Assembly: GCA_937951895.1 (NCBI GenBank)
Contig: CALFER010000015.1
Span: 1 to 35,028 of the forward strand
Length of the DNA: 35,028 nucleotides
Origin: an uncultured bacterium
Lineage (GTDB): Bacteria; CSSED10-310; CALFER01
Direction: 5' to 3'
Shown: one piece after another, positions 24,889 to 32,180 of the stretch
Position numbering within the stretch: position 1 is the first letter of the stretch
Layout: each line of letters opens with the position of its first letter
The notes under the pieces: model-generated
Databases searched by the model: none
The model's input: the letters and a program-made list of their open reading frames with translations, nothing else
Told to the model about the DNA's origin: nothing
Translations under genes and position numbers: made by a program

Positions 24889-25206
24889 ATGAAGTTCGTC
24901 GAGACCCCTATTTTTACAAAGCGCCTGAATGAGATGATGTCCGATGAGGATTATCGGAAGCTGCAGACAGCCCTGGCTTTGCGACCCGAACAGGGAGATT
25001 TGATCAAAGGCGGCAGGGGACTGCGAAAGATTAGATGGGGTGGTAAACATCAGGGAAAAAGGGGCGGACTTCGCGTTATCTACTACTGGGATGTCAAGAA
25101 CGAAACGATCTTCATGTTGCTCGTCTATCCTAAAACTGCGCAGAGCGAGTTAACTCCTGAGCAGCAGAAGATATTGAGCAGATTAGTAATGGAAGGATTG
25201 GAATGA
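24889..25206 (+). CDS. RelE/HigB-like toxin of a NadS-type toxin-antitoxin pair
   Basis: The 105-residue protein has the RelE/HigB mRNA-interferase pattern: FVETPIFTKRLNEMM, then ALRPEQGDLIKGGRGLRKIRW, then KRGGLRVIYYWD, and the final strand FMLLVYPK. Toxins of this group cleave mRNA at the ribosome and are neutralised by the partner encoded downstream. The start is the ATG at 24889; there is no ribosome binding site before it because the predicted transcript begins there. The stop overlaps the antitoxin start by 4 bp (ATGA), giving toxin-first order with coupling, as is usual for the HigBA/NadS arrangement. Confidence 0.85.
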   Translation: MKFVETPIFTKRLNEMMSDEDYRKLQTALALRPEQGDLIKGGRGLRKIRWGGKHQGKRGGLRVIYYWDVKNETIFMLLVYPKTAQSELTPEQQKILSRLVMEGLE

Positions 25207-25493
25207 AAAAGGAAGATTTTCAAGATCTGATCACAAGCATCGAGCAAGCAGGAGACATAAAGAGAGGCAAGCGGAAAGCGAGCCGTACATTTGAATTCAA
25301 GCCTGCGGATGTGAGGCAGATTCGAAACAAGGCGGGAAAATCTCAAGCGGAGTTTGCTCTGATGATCGGTGTCAGCATTGGGACTCTTCGAAACTGGGAG
25401 CAAGGTCGGCGAGTTCCTGAAGGACCGGCGCAAGCACTGTTAAAAATCGTTGCGGCCATGCCGGAAGAAGTGGCCAAAGTTTTAAGCGCATAA
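25203..25493 (+). CDS. NadS-like HTH antitoxin
   Basis: The 96-residue protein has an N-terminal arm (MKKEDFQDLITSIEQAG, RGKRKASRTFEF) and a Xre-type helix-turn-helix (ADVRQIRNKAGKSQAEFAL, MIGVSIGTLRNWEQGRR), then a short C-terminal helix. This matches the NadS family of antitoxins, which bind the toxin through one region and the operon promoter through the HTH. It should repress the palindromes at 24855-24876. It is intact, and it overlaps the toxin gene by 4 bp. Confidence 0.87.
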   Translation: MKKEDFQDLITSIEQAGDIKRGKRKASRTFEFKPADVRQIRNKAGKSQAEFALMIGVSIGTLRNWEQGRRVPEGPAQALLKIVAAMPEEVAKVLSA

Positions 25494-25860
25494 ATCAAAG
25501 CATATACTTGGCGAACGATTGCGTGGACTTGACTCGAACTGCATTCCCTTGAGCGATTGACAGGTGGCATCCATTGTATTCGGTGCTGCATTCCGGACAG
25601 ACGAGCTTTTTCGGGGAGTGTGATGTCTCAGATTGGCACGATCAACCTTGACGCTTTGGGATGTCTGTCTCTGCAGGGCCTGCGGTCGGGTACTGTCGTC
25701 GGGGATAGATTTCATAGGATATCGATAGAACTAATAATCGGTCGAATCTGGTAAGATAACCGGTATCGAGGATCCGAAGAGTATTCTTGCATCTCAAACG
25801 AGAGTGTGATTTTATTTTAAAGATGAGTAGAAAACCGCTGAATCACGCTGTTCGATCAGG
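25494..25860. repeat. Non-coding diverged repeat, family B copy 1
   Basis: I see no gene before the ATP-binding remnant. Bases ~25570-25860 are a diverged relative of ~29620-29990. Shared blocks in order: ATTCCGGACAG / GTTCCGGACAG, the run AACCTTGAC-x-CTTTGGGA, TGTCGTCGGGGAT / TGTTGTCGGGGAT, GATATC, then ATGAG(T/C)(A/G)GAAAA-x-x-x-TGAATAA/C. By eye the similarity is roughly 60-70 percent. Confidence 0.55.
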
Positions 25861-25899
25861 CTGGGATGGGGAAACTCATGTCAACTACGGCGATGGTTC

Positions 25900-26305
25900 G
25901 GAGGCGACACCTGGCGCGTTCATGGAGAAGACCGGCAGAGGCAGCGTACTGATGATCCAGCAGTGCTTGGAGAACGATCTGGTAGCCCCGGAATGGAGCT
26001 CCGAAGCGTCGATTGGCGTGACCGTTACGTTCCGCGCACCAGAGGGCACACCTCAAGCTGCACCCCAAGCTGCACCCCAAGTTTCGCGGCAAGTAGTGAA
26101 GCTGCTTTCGGTCCTGAAGGGCGAAATGGACCGGGATGCTCTCCAAACGGCGTTGGGCCTAAAGGCCAGAAAGAACTTCAGACTGCTGTAACTGAATCCG
26201 ACCCTGTATGATGGACTGAGAGAGATGACAATTCCCGACAAGCCTCAAAGCAGCAACCCAAAGTACCGATTGACGGACAAGGGGCGGGCGTTTCTGACGG
26301 AATGA
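25900..26305 (+). pseudogene. C-terminal remnant of an AlbA/AAA_4-type ATP-binding regulator
   Basis: The frame reads FMEKTGRGSVLMIQQC, a variable stretch, GVTVTFRAPEG, then the proline-rich PQAAPQAAPQ linker. The winged-helix tail follows with VVKLLSVLKGEMDRDALQ, ALGLKARKNF, and after a TAA at 26189-26191 continues in the same frame as LNPTLYDGLREMTIPDKPQ and KYRLTDKGRAFLTE to the TGA at 26303-26305. This is the C-terminal third of the large ATP-binding/transcriptional-regulator family related to the C-terminal half of the deaminase fusion at 21222. The catalytic part is missing, and the TAA probably replaces a Tyr codon (RLLYLNP-like in relatives). Non-functional. Confidence 0.7.
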
Positions 26306-26398
26306 CAAGAATGGGGAGGAAGGTGATGGTGGGTGCAAACAACAACTCGCTTGCTGACTGCAGAGAATTCCGCGGGCCTTGTGCTTGATTCCAAAAAC

Positions 26399-26432
26399 AA
26401 CATGCACCGGATGAGCCGGTGATTTTCATGTT
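26399..26432 (+). terminator. Possible intrinsic terminator
   Basis: CACCGG (26405-26410) and CCGGTG (26416-26421) form a 6-bp GC-rich stem with a 5-nt loop, followed by ATTTTC. An outer AACATG/CATGTT pair flanks it. It lies about 100 bp after the ATP-binding remnant. Confidence 0.35.
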
Positions 26433-26447
26433 GATGCATCGCTATCG

Positions 26448-26623
26448 AAATCGCTATCGGGATCGAAAGAAGCAGGAAAGTCAATGGCCATTGGACACGA
26501 AAAGCTGGACGTCTACCGCCTGGCGGCCATGCTGAACCGATTGGGCGGAAGCGGATACCAAGTGCGGGAATCGGAAGAAGTCAACGCTGCGGGAGGAGAG
26601 GGAGAAGATCCCGATAGCGATTT
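26448..26623 (+). repeat. Inverted repeat bracketing S23-like remnant, copy 5 (GCTATC type)
   Basis: The left arm AAATCGCTATCGGGATC (26448-26464) and right arm 26607-26623 are perfect 17-bp inverted copies. The arm sequence is unrelated to that of copies 1-3 or 4. The right arm encodes DPDSDL in the acidic tail of the small reading frame, and the frame's ATG is 19 bp beyond the left arm. Confidence 0.9.
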
Positions 26624-26657
26624 GGATGAGATTAACCCCCACACCGCGACGCGGTGA
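26484..26657 (+). pseudogene. Four-helix-bundle (S23/IVP-like) gene, internally deleted but in frame, copy 5
   Basis: The frame of 57 residues starts MAIGHEKLDVYRLA, the family's N-terminus, and jumps directly to AMLNRLGGSGYQVREESEE and an acidic tail (EGEDPDSDLDEINPHTATR). About 60-70 residues of the bundle core are missing compared with the ~120-residue family, but here the deletion kept the frame. A short product could still be made; AGGA lies 9 nt before the ATG. I call it a pseudogene because the helical core is lost, but a functional mini-protein cannot be excluded. It ends 42 bp before the ankyrin/LRR gene. Confidence 0.65.
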
Positions 26658-26699
26658 ACCGCGCACGTGAACACGGGCGTTGGCGTGAAGGATGAAACA

Positions 26700-29129
26700 A
26701 TGATGATCAAATCCACCACTTGCATTGCACTTCTTGTAGCGGGTTTCGTGGCCTCGTCGCACGCAGAGTCGTTGAATCGCTTCCTGCTTTCCGCCGCCCG
26801 GAACGGAGACACTTCGAACGTTGTGCGCGCCCTACGACTAGGCGCAGATCCAAATTACCTCGAAAGAGTGCCAGTATCTGGGGAAGACGAGTCGCCTTTG
26901 TTTGCTGCAACGAAAGCAAAATCAGCGGATTGCATGAAACTGTTACTGGATCACGGTGCGGATCCATTGTTGTCCACAGATCAGAGCCCGTGGAAGTTTC
27001 CTCTTGCGGCCGTGAGCGATTTCAATCGAGGGTTTGATGTGGTATTGTTTGATCTGCTCCTGTCAGCAGTCACGAAACTCCCATCGGAAGATGACCGAAT
27101 CACGGACTGGCTCGTGCGGCCTGCGGTCAAACACAGTAATCGAGAGACCTTGCGGAAGATGGAACGGCTCGGCGTCAAGATCGGAGCGATCTCGAAATCT
27201 GGCAACACAATCATAACAGCTGCGGCGGAGATGGGTTTCTATGACGAGGCAGAAGCGTGGTTGGCACAGTACAGGGAACAGCTTAGCCAGAGCACGAATA
27301 GGCAGATACAAATACAAGATGCTGTCGAATTTGTCGCTTCTCACCCATGGGAAGATAAACGGCTGGCGAGGCTACTTGATGATGCGAAACTCCTTGGACT
27401 CAATCCGATCGATAAGGGAACTCCCCTTTGGGAGAGAGCTTCAAGGTATCGACTCCCTTTTACCGCGACTGCTCTAGGTTGCCCTCAAGACGAGGCAGCC
27501 AGGATCATCCCGCGCTCAGCAGAGGAAATGGCGGTAGCGGCGGCCTGGGAACCCCACAGCCTTTCCTTGTTCAAAAATCTCGTTGATCAAATTCTGAGCG
27601 AGTCCAAGAACCCGACAGAGACGGCTTCGCGCTTGTTCCTCGAGATCCTCGTGGGTCCGAAAAAGACCAACATCGGTCCCCTTGAACACCTATTTGCATG
27701 TGGCGCCGACGTGAACGCGGAAGGAAAGACACGCCTGGCACCCAGGCATACACCACTCCAAGCCGCCATAAGGAAGCGGGAATTGGATACGGCTGAGTGG
27801 CTCGTCGAACACGGCGCCGATGTAAATCATCTCACTGCTGAGACAAAGTCTACAGCACTGGAGTTCGCGTCCTCGTGTGGAGGAGACCTGGTCAACTGGT
27901 TGTTCGCCCACGGGGCAGTTCCGCAGGAGAGCCAAACAGGCCGCTCGTTGATCAAAATAGCACTGAACGGGCCGGACCCGGATGCGCTGATTCAGATCCT
28001 TCTTGCAAACGGAGCTGATCCGTACATCGGCGAACAGACGAAGTCCTCCTCGATAGATTTTCTGGCAGAGCGCCTCGACATCCTGCGGCTGCGAACATTG
28101 GACACTCGGCAGCAGTATCGGGAGCTTATCGAAACATACACTCCTCCGAGTGATTCCAGGTTTATCGGAATCTGGTGGAACAAGAAGGGAGAGTTCTCGA
28201 CTTTCAGTCTCATATTGACTCCGGATGGCCTGGCAATCGTCGGAACAAGCATCGCGCCCATGGGATTCTTCCCGTGGCGTACGGTCGACGCCACTCACGC
28301 GCTGATCGAAGTTATTGCGGGGCAACAACGCACTGAGTTGACCGTCGAGTGGGTATCGGACTCCAATGCGCTTCGTTTGACGGGTCGATCGGAATTACCA
28401 ACGGATTTGCTATTCAAACAGCCTGAGAATCCGTTGTCGGCCACCGAGTATATGGCCCGACTGAAGGCCAAAGCCAAGGAGCCGCCGGAGAAGTCAGAAT
28501 CGAAGACGACGCAGCGCAACAACGTCGTGGAAACGCCAAACTACTCTCCGACAGCAAAGGAACTGGTCAGCAGAGGCATGGAGATTGAGGTCATCGATCA
28601 GAGGATCGATGCGATGGCTGAACTGGAGAGTTTACGACTCCCTGACAATCGCCTCCAATCCCTTCCAGAATCTCTTCGAAGTATGAAAAAACTCCGCGAG
28701 GTTATGCTCGACGAGAACTGGTTTCGCTCCCTTCCACCTTGGTTCGGGGAGCTTTCTGCATTGAGGAATTTATCACTGGGCAGTAATGCTTTCTCTGACT
28801 TCCCGGAAGTAATCAGGCCACTCATCAAGTTGGAAAAGCTGGACATATCATACAACCAGTTGCGGTATGTTCCGGAGTGGATAGGTGAACTCTCAGGGCT
28901 TAAATTTTTGGGGCTTTCAGGTAATCGACTCAGCGCTCTGCCAGATAGTTGTTCAGCACTGGCGGCGCTCGAGATGATAGACCTTACAAATAACAACTTT
29001 GCCTCCGTACCCCAATGTCTTCTGAGCCTTCCAAAACTTCGGAGTGTGTCTCTGAGAGGCAACCCGATAGAAGCCAGCGTCAAAAAGGAGTGTATCGAGA
29101 AGTACCCGAAATGCAGAGACTGGTTTTAG
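26700..29129 (+). CDS. Exported ankyrin-repeat plus leucine-rich-repeat protein
   Basis: The 809-residue protein begins with a signal peptide (MMIKSTTCIALLVAGFVA, cleavage near SSHAES). Ankyrin-like units follow: about 15-90 (SPLFAATKAKSADCMKLLLDH) and about 315-450 (TPLQAAIRKRELDTAEWLVEH, GADVNHL, ILLANGADPY). A short beta-rich module (~485-590, RFIGIWWNKKGEFSTFSL) connects to six or seven leucine-rich repeats (~637-800) with LxxLxLxxNxLxxLP spacing, such as KLREVMLDENWFRSLPPWF and LKFLGLSGNRLSALPDS. The ATG at 26700 has AAGGA 7 nt upstream. Both repeat classes bind proteins, so a periplasmic or surface interaction role is inferred. No catalytic motif is seen. It sits alone between two S23-like remnants. 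Confidence 0.8.
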   Translation: MMIKSTTCIALLVAGFVASSHAESLNRFLLSAARNGDTSNVVRALRLGADPNYLERVPVSGEDESPLFAATKAKSADCMKLLLDHGADPLLSTDQSPWKFPLAAVSDFNRGFDVVLFDLLLSAVTKLPSEDDRITDWLVRPAVKHSNRETLRKMERLGVKIGAISKSGNTIITAAAEMGFYDEAEAWLAQYREQLSQSTNRQIQIQDAVEFVASHPWEDKRLARLLDDAKLLGLNPIDKGTPLWERASRYRLPFTATALGCPQDEAARIIPRSAEEMAVAAAWEPHSLSLFKNLVDQILSESKNPTETASRLFLEILVGPKKTNIGPLEHLFACGADVNAEGKTRLAPRHTPLQAAIRKRELDTAEWLVEHGADVNHLTAETKSTALEFASSCGGDLVNWLFAHGAVPQESQTGRSLIKIALNGPDPDALIQILLANGADPYIGEQTKSSSIDFLAERLDILRLRTLDTRQQYRELIETYTPPSDSRFIGIWWNKKGEFSTFSLILTPDGLAIVGTSIAPMGFFPWRTVDATHALIEVIAGQQRTELTVEWVSDSNALRLTGRSELPTDLLFKQPENPLSATEYMARLKAKAKEPPEKSESKTTQRNNVVETPNYSPTAKELVSRGMEIEVIDQRIDAMAELESLRLPDNRLQSLPESLRSMKKLREVMLDENWFRSLPPWFGELSALRNLSLGSNAFSDFPEVIRPLIKLEKLDISYNQLRYVPEWIGELSGLKFLGLSGNRLSALPDSCSALAALEMIDLTNNNFASVPQCLLSLPKLRSVSLRGNPIEASVKKECIEKYPKCRDWF

Positions 29130-29217
29130 GGCGTGGATGGTCCTCCGGTTTGGAACTGGCAGGCAAATGAACTGAGGAGCGCCAACCATGCCCTGCACCA
29201 GGATAGCCTGCAGCCTT

Positions 29218-29290
29218 CGGCTTCCGGCAACCAGTGAGAACCACGTTCGGCTCAAGCGGAACTCGTTGTCAGTGAAGCGCCAGCGGAACG
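29218..29290 (+). repeat. 5' flank repeats of S23-like element, copy 3
   Basis: Bases 29218-29249 match the repeat at the broken type ISP gene (24761-24792). Bases 29256-29290 match 23196-23230 upstream of copy 2 almost exactly. Two separate repeat segments are joined here. Confidence 0.75.
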
Positions 29291-29294
29291 GTTG

Positions 29295-29452
29295 TCGTTG
29301 TCGCAATCGTTGTCGTTGTCGGGAAGAAAAATGACGTCTGGCCACGAAGATCTCGATACCTGCCGGCTCGCTGTCGAGACTGGGTAAGATGAATCACGAA
29401 TGTGCGATGGTTTGGAGTTGTACGGTGATGTCGATTACGATTACGACAACGA
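29295..29452 (+). repeat. Inverted repeat bracketing S23-like remnant, copy 3
   Basis: The best pairing is 29295-29309 with 29438-29452, 14 of 15 positions. This is the shortest arm pair of the five. The left side has an extra GTTGTCGTTGTCG unit (29309-29321), while the right side has lost one GACAAC unit compared with copy 1, so the arms seem to be eroding by repeat slippage. Confidence 0.7.
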
Positions 29453-29564
29453 GGAAGCAGATTCTGTCAACAATCGCAAACTCGGCCCGCCTTTGCGCTC
29501 AGGAAGATCCAAACTTGCGGGATTCGCAGTGTTTTCCGGGAGAAAGGTCGGAGACGAATGATTT
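29331..29564 (+). pseudogene. Four-helix-bundle (S23/IVP-like) gene remnant, copy 3
   Basis: The ATG at 29331 opens MTSGHEDLDTCRLAVETG and stops at 29385-29387, as in copy 2. The tail frame downstream (RDGLELYGDVDYDYDNEE, ADSVNNRKLGPPLR and on) runs through the right arm. Copy 3 is nearly identical to copy 2 but has four fewer tail residues. The bundle core is missing. Confidence 0.75.
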
Positions 29565-29573
29565 CCTTCAGCG
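29453..29573 (+). repeat. 3' flank repeat of S23-like elements, copy 3
   Basis: About 120 bp is nearly identical to 23407-23531, including the terminal GATTTCCTTCAGCG. After this point the two copies diverge completely, which marks the right end of the repeated unit. Confidence 0.85.
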
Positions 29574-30107
29574 AATGAAAGATGGCATCCCAGAGACTGA
29601 CAGACTCCGCGGGTTCCGTTGCTGGGTTCCGGACAGCGCTGCCTTTTTCTGAGGTGACGGTCTAACTCAAAATGGTGATGTAAACCTTGACACTTTGGGA
29701 AGCTTGTCGTTGTTTTGCATGGGATTGACCTTTTTCGGGCAGTTTATGCATGAAAGCGGCGGTTTTCGGGAGGAATACGGGCATACTCCATGCGTTGAGA
29801 GAAGTTGAGGGCGATGTTGTCGGGGATGCTTTTCACAAGATATCCAGAAAACCTCTTGGTTAGCGAATCAGTTAAAATATCCAGCTAGATAATAGCAAGA
29901 AATGGCTTGCACGTCAATAGAAACTGTGGTTTACTATGTAAAATGAGCGGAAAAGTGTTGAATAACTTGTTCGCAGGATGAAGACTGAATTGAGAGACCT
30001 CAAACGAACATCTCGGTTTGCACGCCCTGGACCTAGTGCATTTCACTGCTGGCGCAATGGCTCGCATGTGCACCAAGCAGTGCAGTCGTTTGACAGAGGA
30101 GTCTTAC
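29574..30107. repeat. Non-coding stretch with diverged repeat, family B copy 2
   Basis: I see no convincing gene. Bases ~29620-29990 are related to ~25570-25860 in the same block order, from TTCCGGACAG through AACCTTGACACTTTGGGA and TGTTGTCGGGGAT to AAAATGAGCGGAAAA. The part from about 29860 to 29960 is clearly more AT-rich than its surroundings and probably holds the promoter of the Gabija-like genes, though no single -35/-10 pair stands out. Confidence 0.55.
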
Positions 30108-32180
30108 GTGAAGATAACCAGCATTTGTGTGCGGAATTTCAGATTGCTGAAGGACTTCAGGGTTCACCTCGAGGATGAACTCTCGGTCGTGATCGGAAAG
30201 AACAACACGGGAAAGACCTCTCTTCTTGCTGCTTTGGGCAAGTTCTTGGGTTCAGGGGAGACCCGGCGACTCTCTTTCGACGACATCAGTACGGACCAAC
30301 GCGCATCTCTCCGCGATCTTCTGATGGCACCGGAGAGTGTTTCCGACGACCAGATCCTCTTCTCAGTCGGGCTCGAGTTCACAATCGAGTATGGCAACAC
30401 GGATGACCTGTCGACTGTGGCGAAGCTGATCACGAACCTGGACCCCGACGACACGCGAATTGTCCTGGATTTCTGCTATGAGCTGGTTGGAAAGCGCCTG
30501 AACGACCTGCGCAGCAAATGGCAAGAAAGCGGCGGCGACGATGCTGACGCCGCAGATGCATTCCTCAGGCAGAATTTCGTCGAGGCCCTCGGCAAACTGA
30601 GGAGGCGCAGCAAGAGCTCAGTTGATGGTGGCCATGACATAGACTTGGACAGCGAGAAACTCTCACTGGAAGATGTTATCGCGTTCAAATTCGTGAGTGC
30701 GCGCCGGGACGTTACTAACAAGGATACTGACCAGACTCTTTCAGCCCAAGCAGCCAGACTCTACAGGTCACTCTCGGGAGATTCGGCAAATGAGGCCCCT
30801 GTGGAAGCGTTCAAAAGGAAACTCCGGGAGGCAGATGACTCGTTCAGTACAGCCTACGCCGATATCTTCAAGGATTTGATTGCCAAGGTGCACGATTTTG
30901 GTGGTGTCCGGGTCGGAGAGTCGGCCATCAAAATTGCCTCGACTTTACAGCACCGCGACATTCTGTCAGGCAACACAACGGTCATGTATGAGCAGGCCGC
31001 GTACGAATTGCCTGAGCACTATAATGGGCTCGGGTACATGAATCTCATCAGCATGATCTTTGAGATTGACCTCCTCATGAAGGAATTCCGGAAGCCGCAG
31101 GCTGGGAATGGAGCGACACTCAGCCTCTTGTTCATCGAGGAGCCAGAGGCACATACACACCCGCAAATGCAATACGTGTTCATCAAGAATATCCGAAAGT
31201 TGCTTGCTACGGCCGGTGAATCGCTGCCTTCCTTGCAGACAGTGCTAAGCACGCATTCAGCGCACATCGTGGCGCAGGCGGAATTCGATAGTATCAAGTA
31301 CCTCCAACGCTCCGCTCAGCAGGTTCAAGCAAAGAATCTGCGCGAACTGGAGGGACATTTTTCGGGAGATGAAGTCGAGGAACGCCGGTTTCGCTTCCTC
31401 AAACAATATCTGACGCTTCACCGCGCCGAACTGTTCTTTGCCGACAAGGTTGTCCTGATTGAGGGAGACACGGAGCGGATACTCCTTCCCGCCATGATGA
31501 GCAAACTGGACCAAGCGGGTGTTCCCGACGGTGTGGCCCCGTTGCTCTCTCAGAATGTATCTGTCGTGGAAGTAGGCGCGCACTCGCAGATCTACGAGAA
31601 GTTCATTGATTTCCTGGGGCTCAGGACGCTGATCATTACCGATATTGATACCGCCTACGCGGAGGACACTCCTGACGGCAAGAAGACGCGTACTTGCTGC
31701 CCCGATGACGATCGTGCCGAGTTCACGTCGAATTCATCCCTCCTGTTCTATCACGGAAAAGAGAGAACGGATCTCGATTACTTCATTCATCTGGGGTTTG
31801 AGGGAAAGACGTGTGCTAAGCAGGCGGGGGCGTGGAAACCGATCGCCAACGGGCCTGTCTTCACGGCCTACCAGACGAAAGAAGGGGGTTACCATGGCCG
31901 GAGTTTTGAGGATGCCTTCTTCTCTCTCAACAAGGGCCTGCTTAGCTTGGGGCACGACCGCTTTTCTTCACTTACCAAGAAGTGGTACGACAAGTTCATG
32001 GCGGACGAGATCACGCCGCTAGAATTCGCGGAGCAAGCAGTCAACAGCAAGCCATCTCTAGCAATCGAGGTGCTTCTGAACAGCGAGAAGAGCCCTTCCG
32101 GAGCCCCCTACGATAACTGGAAGACCCCCGCATACATTGAGGAAGGGCTCAAGTGGCTACGCGGTGATTGTGATGAGTGA
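30108..32180 (+). CDS. OLD-family ATPase/TOPRIM nuclease (GajA-like)
   Basis: The 690-residue protein starts at GTG with GAGGAG 6 nt upstream and begins VKITSICVRNFRLLKDF, a standard SMC/OLD N-terminus. Walker A is GKNNTGKTS (residues 30-38), Walker B is LLFIEEPEAHTHP (about 340-352), and STHSAHIV (about 382) is the ABC-type H-loop region. The TOPRIM domain has VLIEGDTERILLP (about 450) and the acidic pair in LIITDIDT (about 508). In Gabija, GajA is a nucleotide-regulated DNA-nicking nuclease acting with the helicase GajB. The UvrD-like gene overlaps its end by 8 bp, as in Gabija/class 2 OLD loci. It is longer than the best-known GajA (under 600 residues). A longer ATG start at 30018 is possible but unlikely. 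Confidence 0.85.
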   Translation: MKITSICVRNFRLLKDFRVHLEDELSVVIGKNNTGKTSLLAALGKFLGSGETRRLSFDDISTDQRASLRDLLMAPESVSDDQILFSVGLEFTIEYGNTDDLSTVAKLITNLDPDDTRIVLDFCYELVGKRLNDLRSKWQESGGDDADAADAFLRQNFVEALGKLRRRSKSSVDGGHDIDLDSEKLSLEDVIAFKFVSARRDVTNKDTDQTLSAQAARLYRSLSGDSANEAPVEAFKRKLREADDSFSTAYADIFKDLIAKVHDFGGVRVGESAIKIASTLQHRDILSGNTTVMYEQAAYELPEHYNGLGYMNLISMIFEIDLLMKEFRKPQAGNGATLSLLFIEEPEAHTHPQMQYVFIKNIRKLLATAGESLPSLQTVLSTHSAHIVAQAEFDSIKYLQRSAQQVQAKNLRELEGHFSGDEVEERRFRFLKQYLTLHRAELFFADKVVLIEGDTERILLPAMMSKLDQAGVPDGVAPLLSQNVSVVEVGAHSQIYEKFIDFLGLRTLIITDIDTAYAEDTPDGKKTRTCCPDDDRAEFTSNSSLLFYHGKERTDLDYFIHLGFEGKTCAKQAGAWKPIANGPVFTAYQTKEGGYHGRSFEDAFFSLNKGLLSLGHDRFSSLTKKWYDKFMADEITPLEFAEQAVNSKPSLAIEVLLNSEKSPSGAPYDNWKTPAYIEEGLKWLRGDCDE

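Noticed and set aside
20641..29452. Diversity-generating retroelement (four-helix-bundle accessory protein)
   Set aside because: Some four-helix-bundle proteins serve these elements, but no reverse transcriptase, template repeat or variable gene is visible here.
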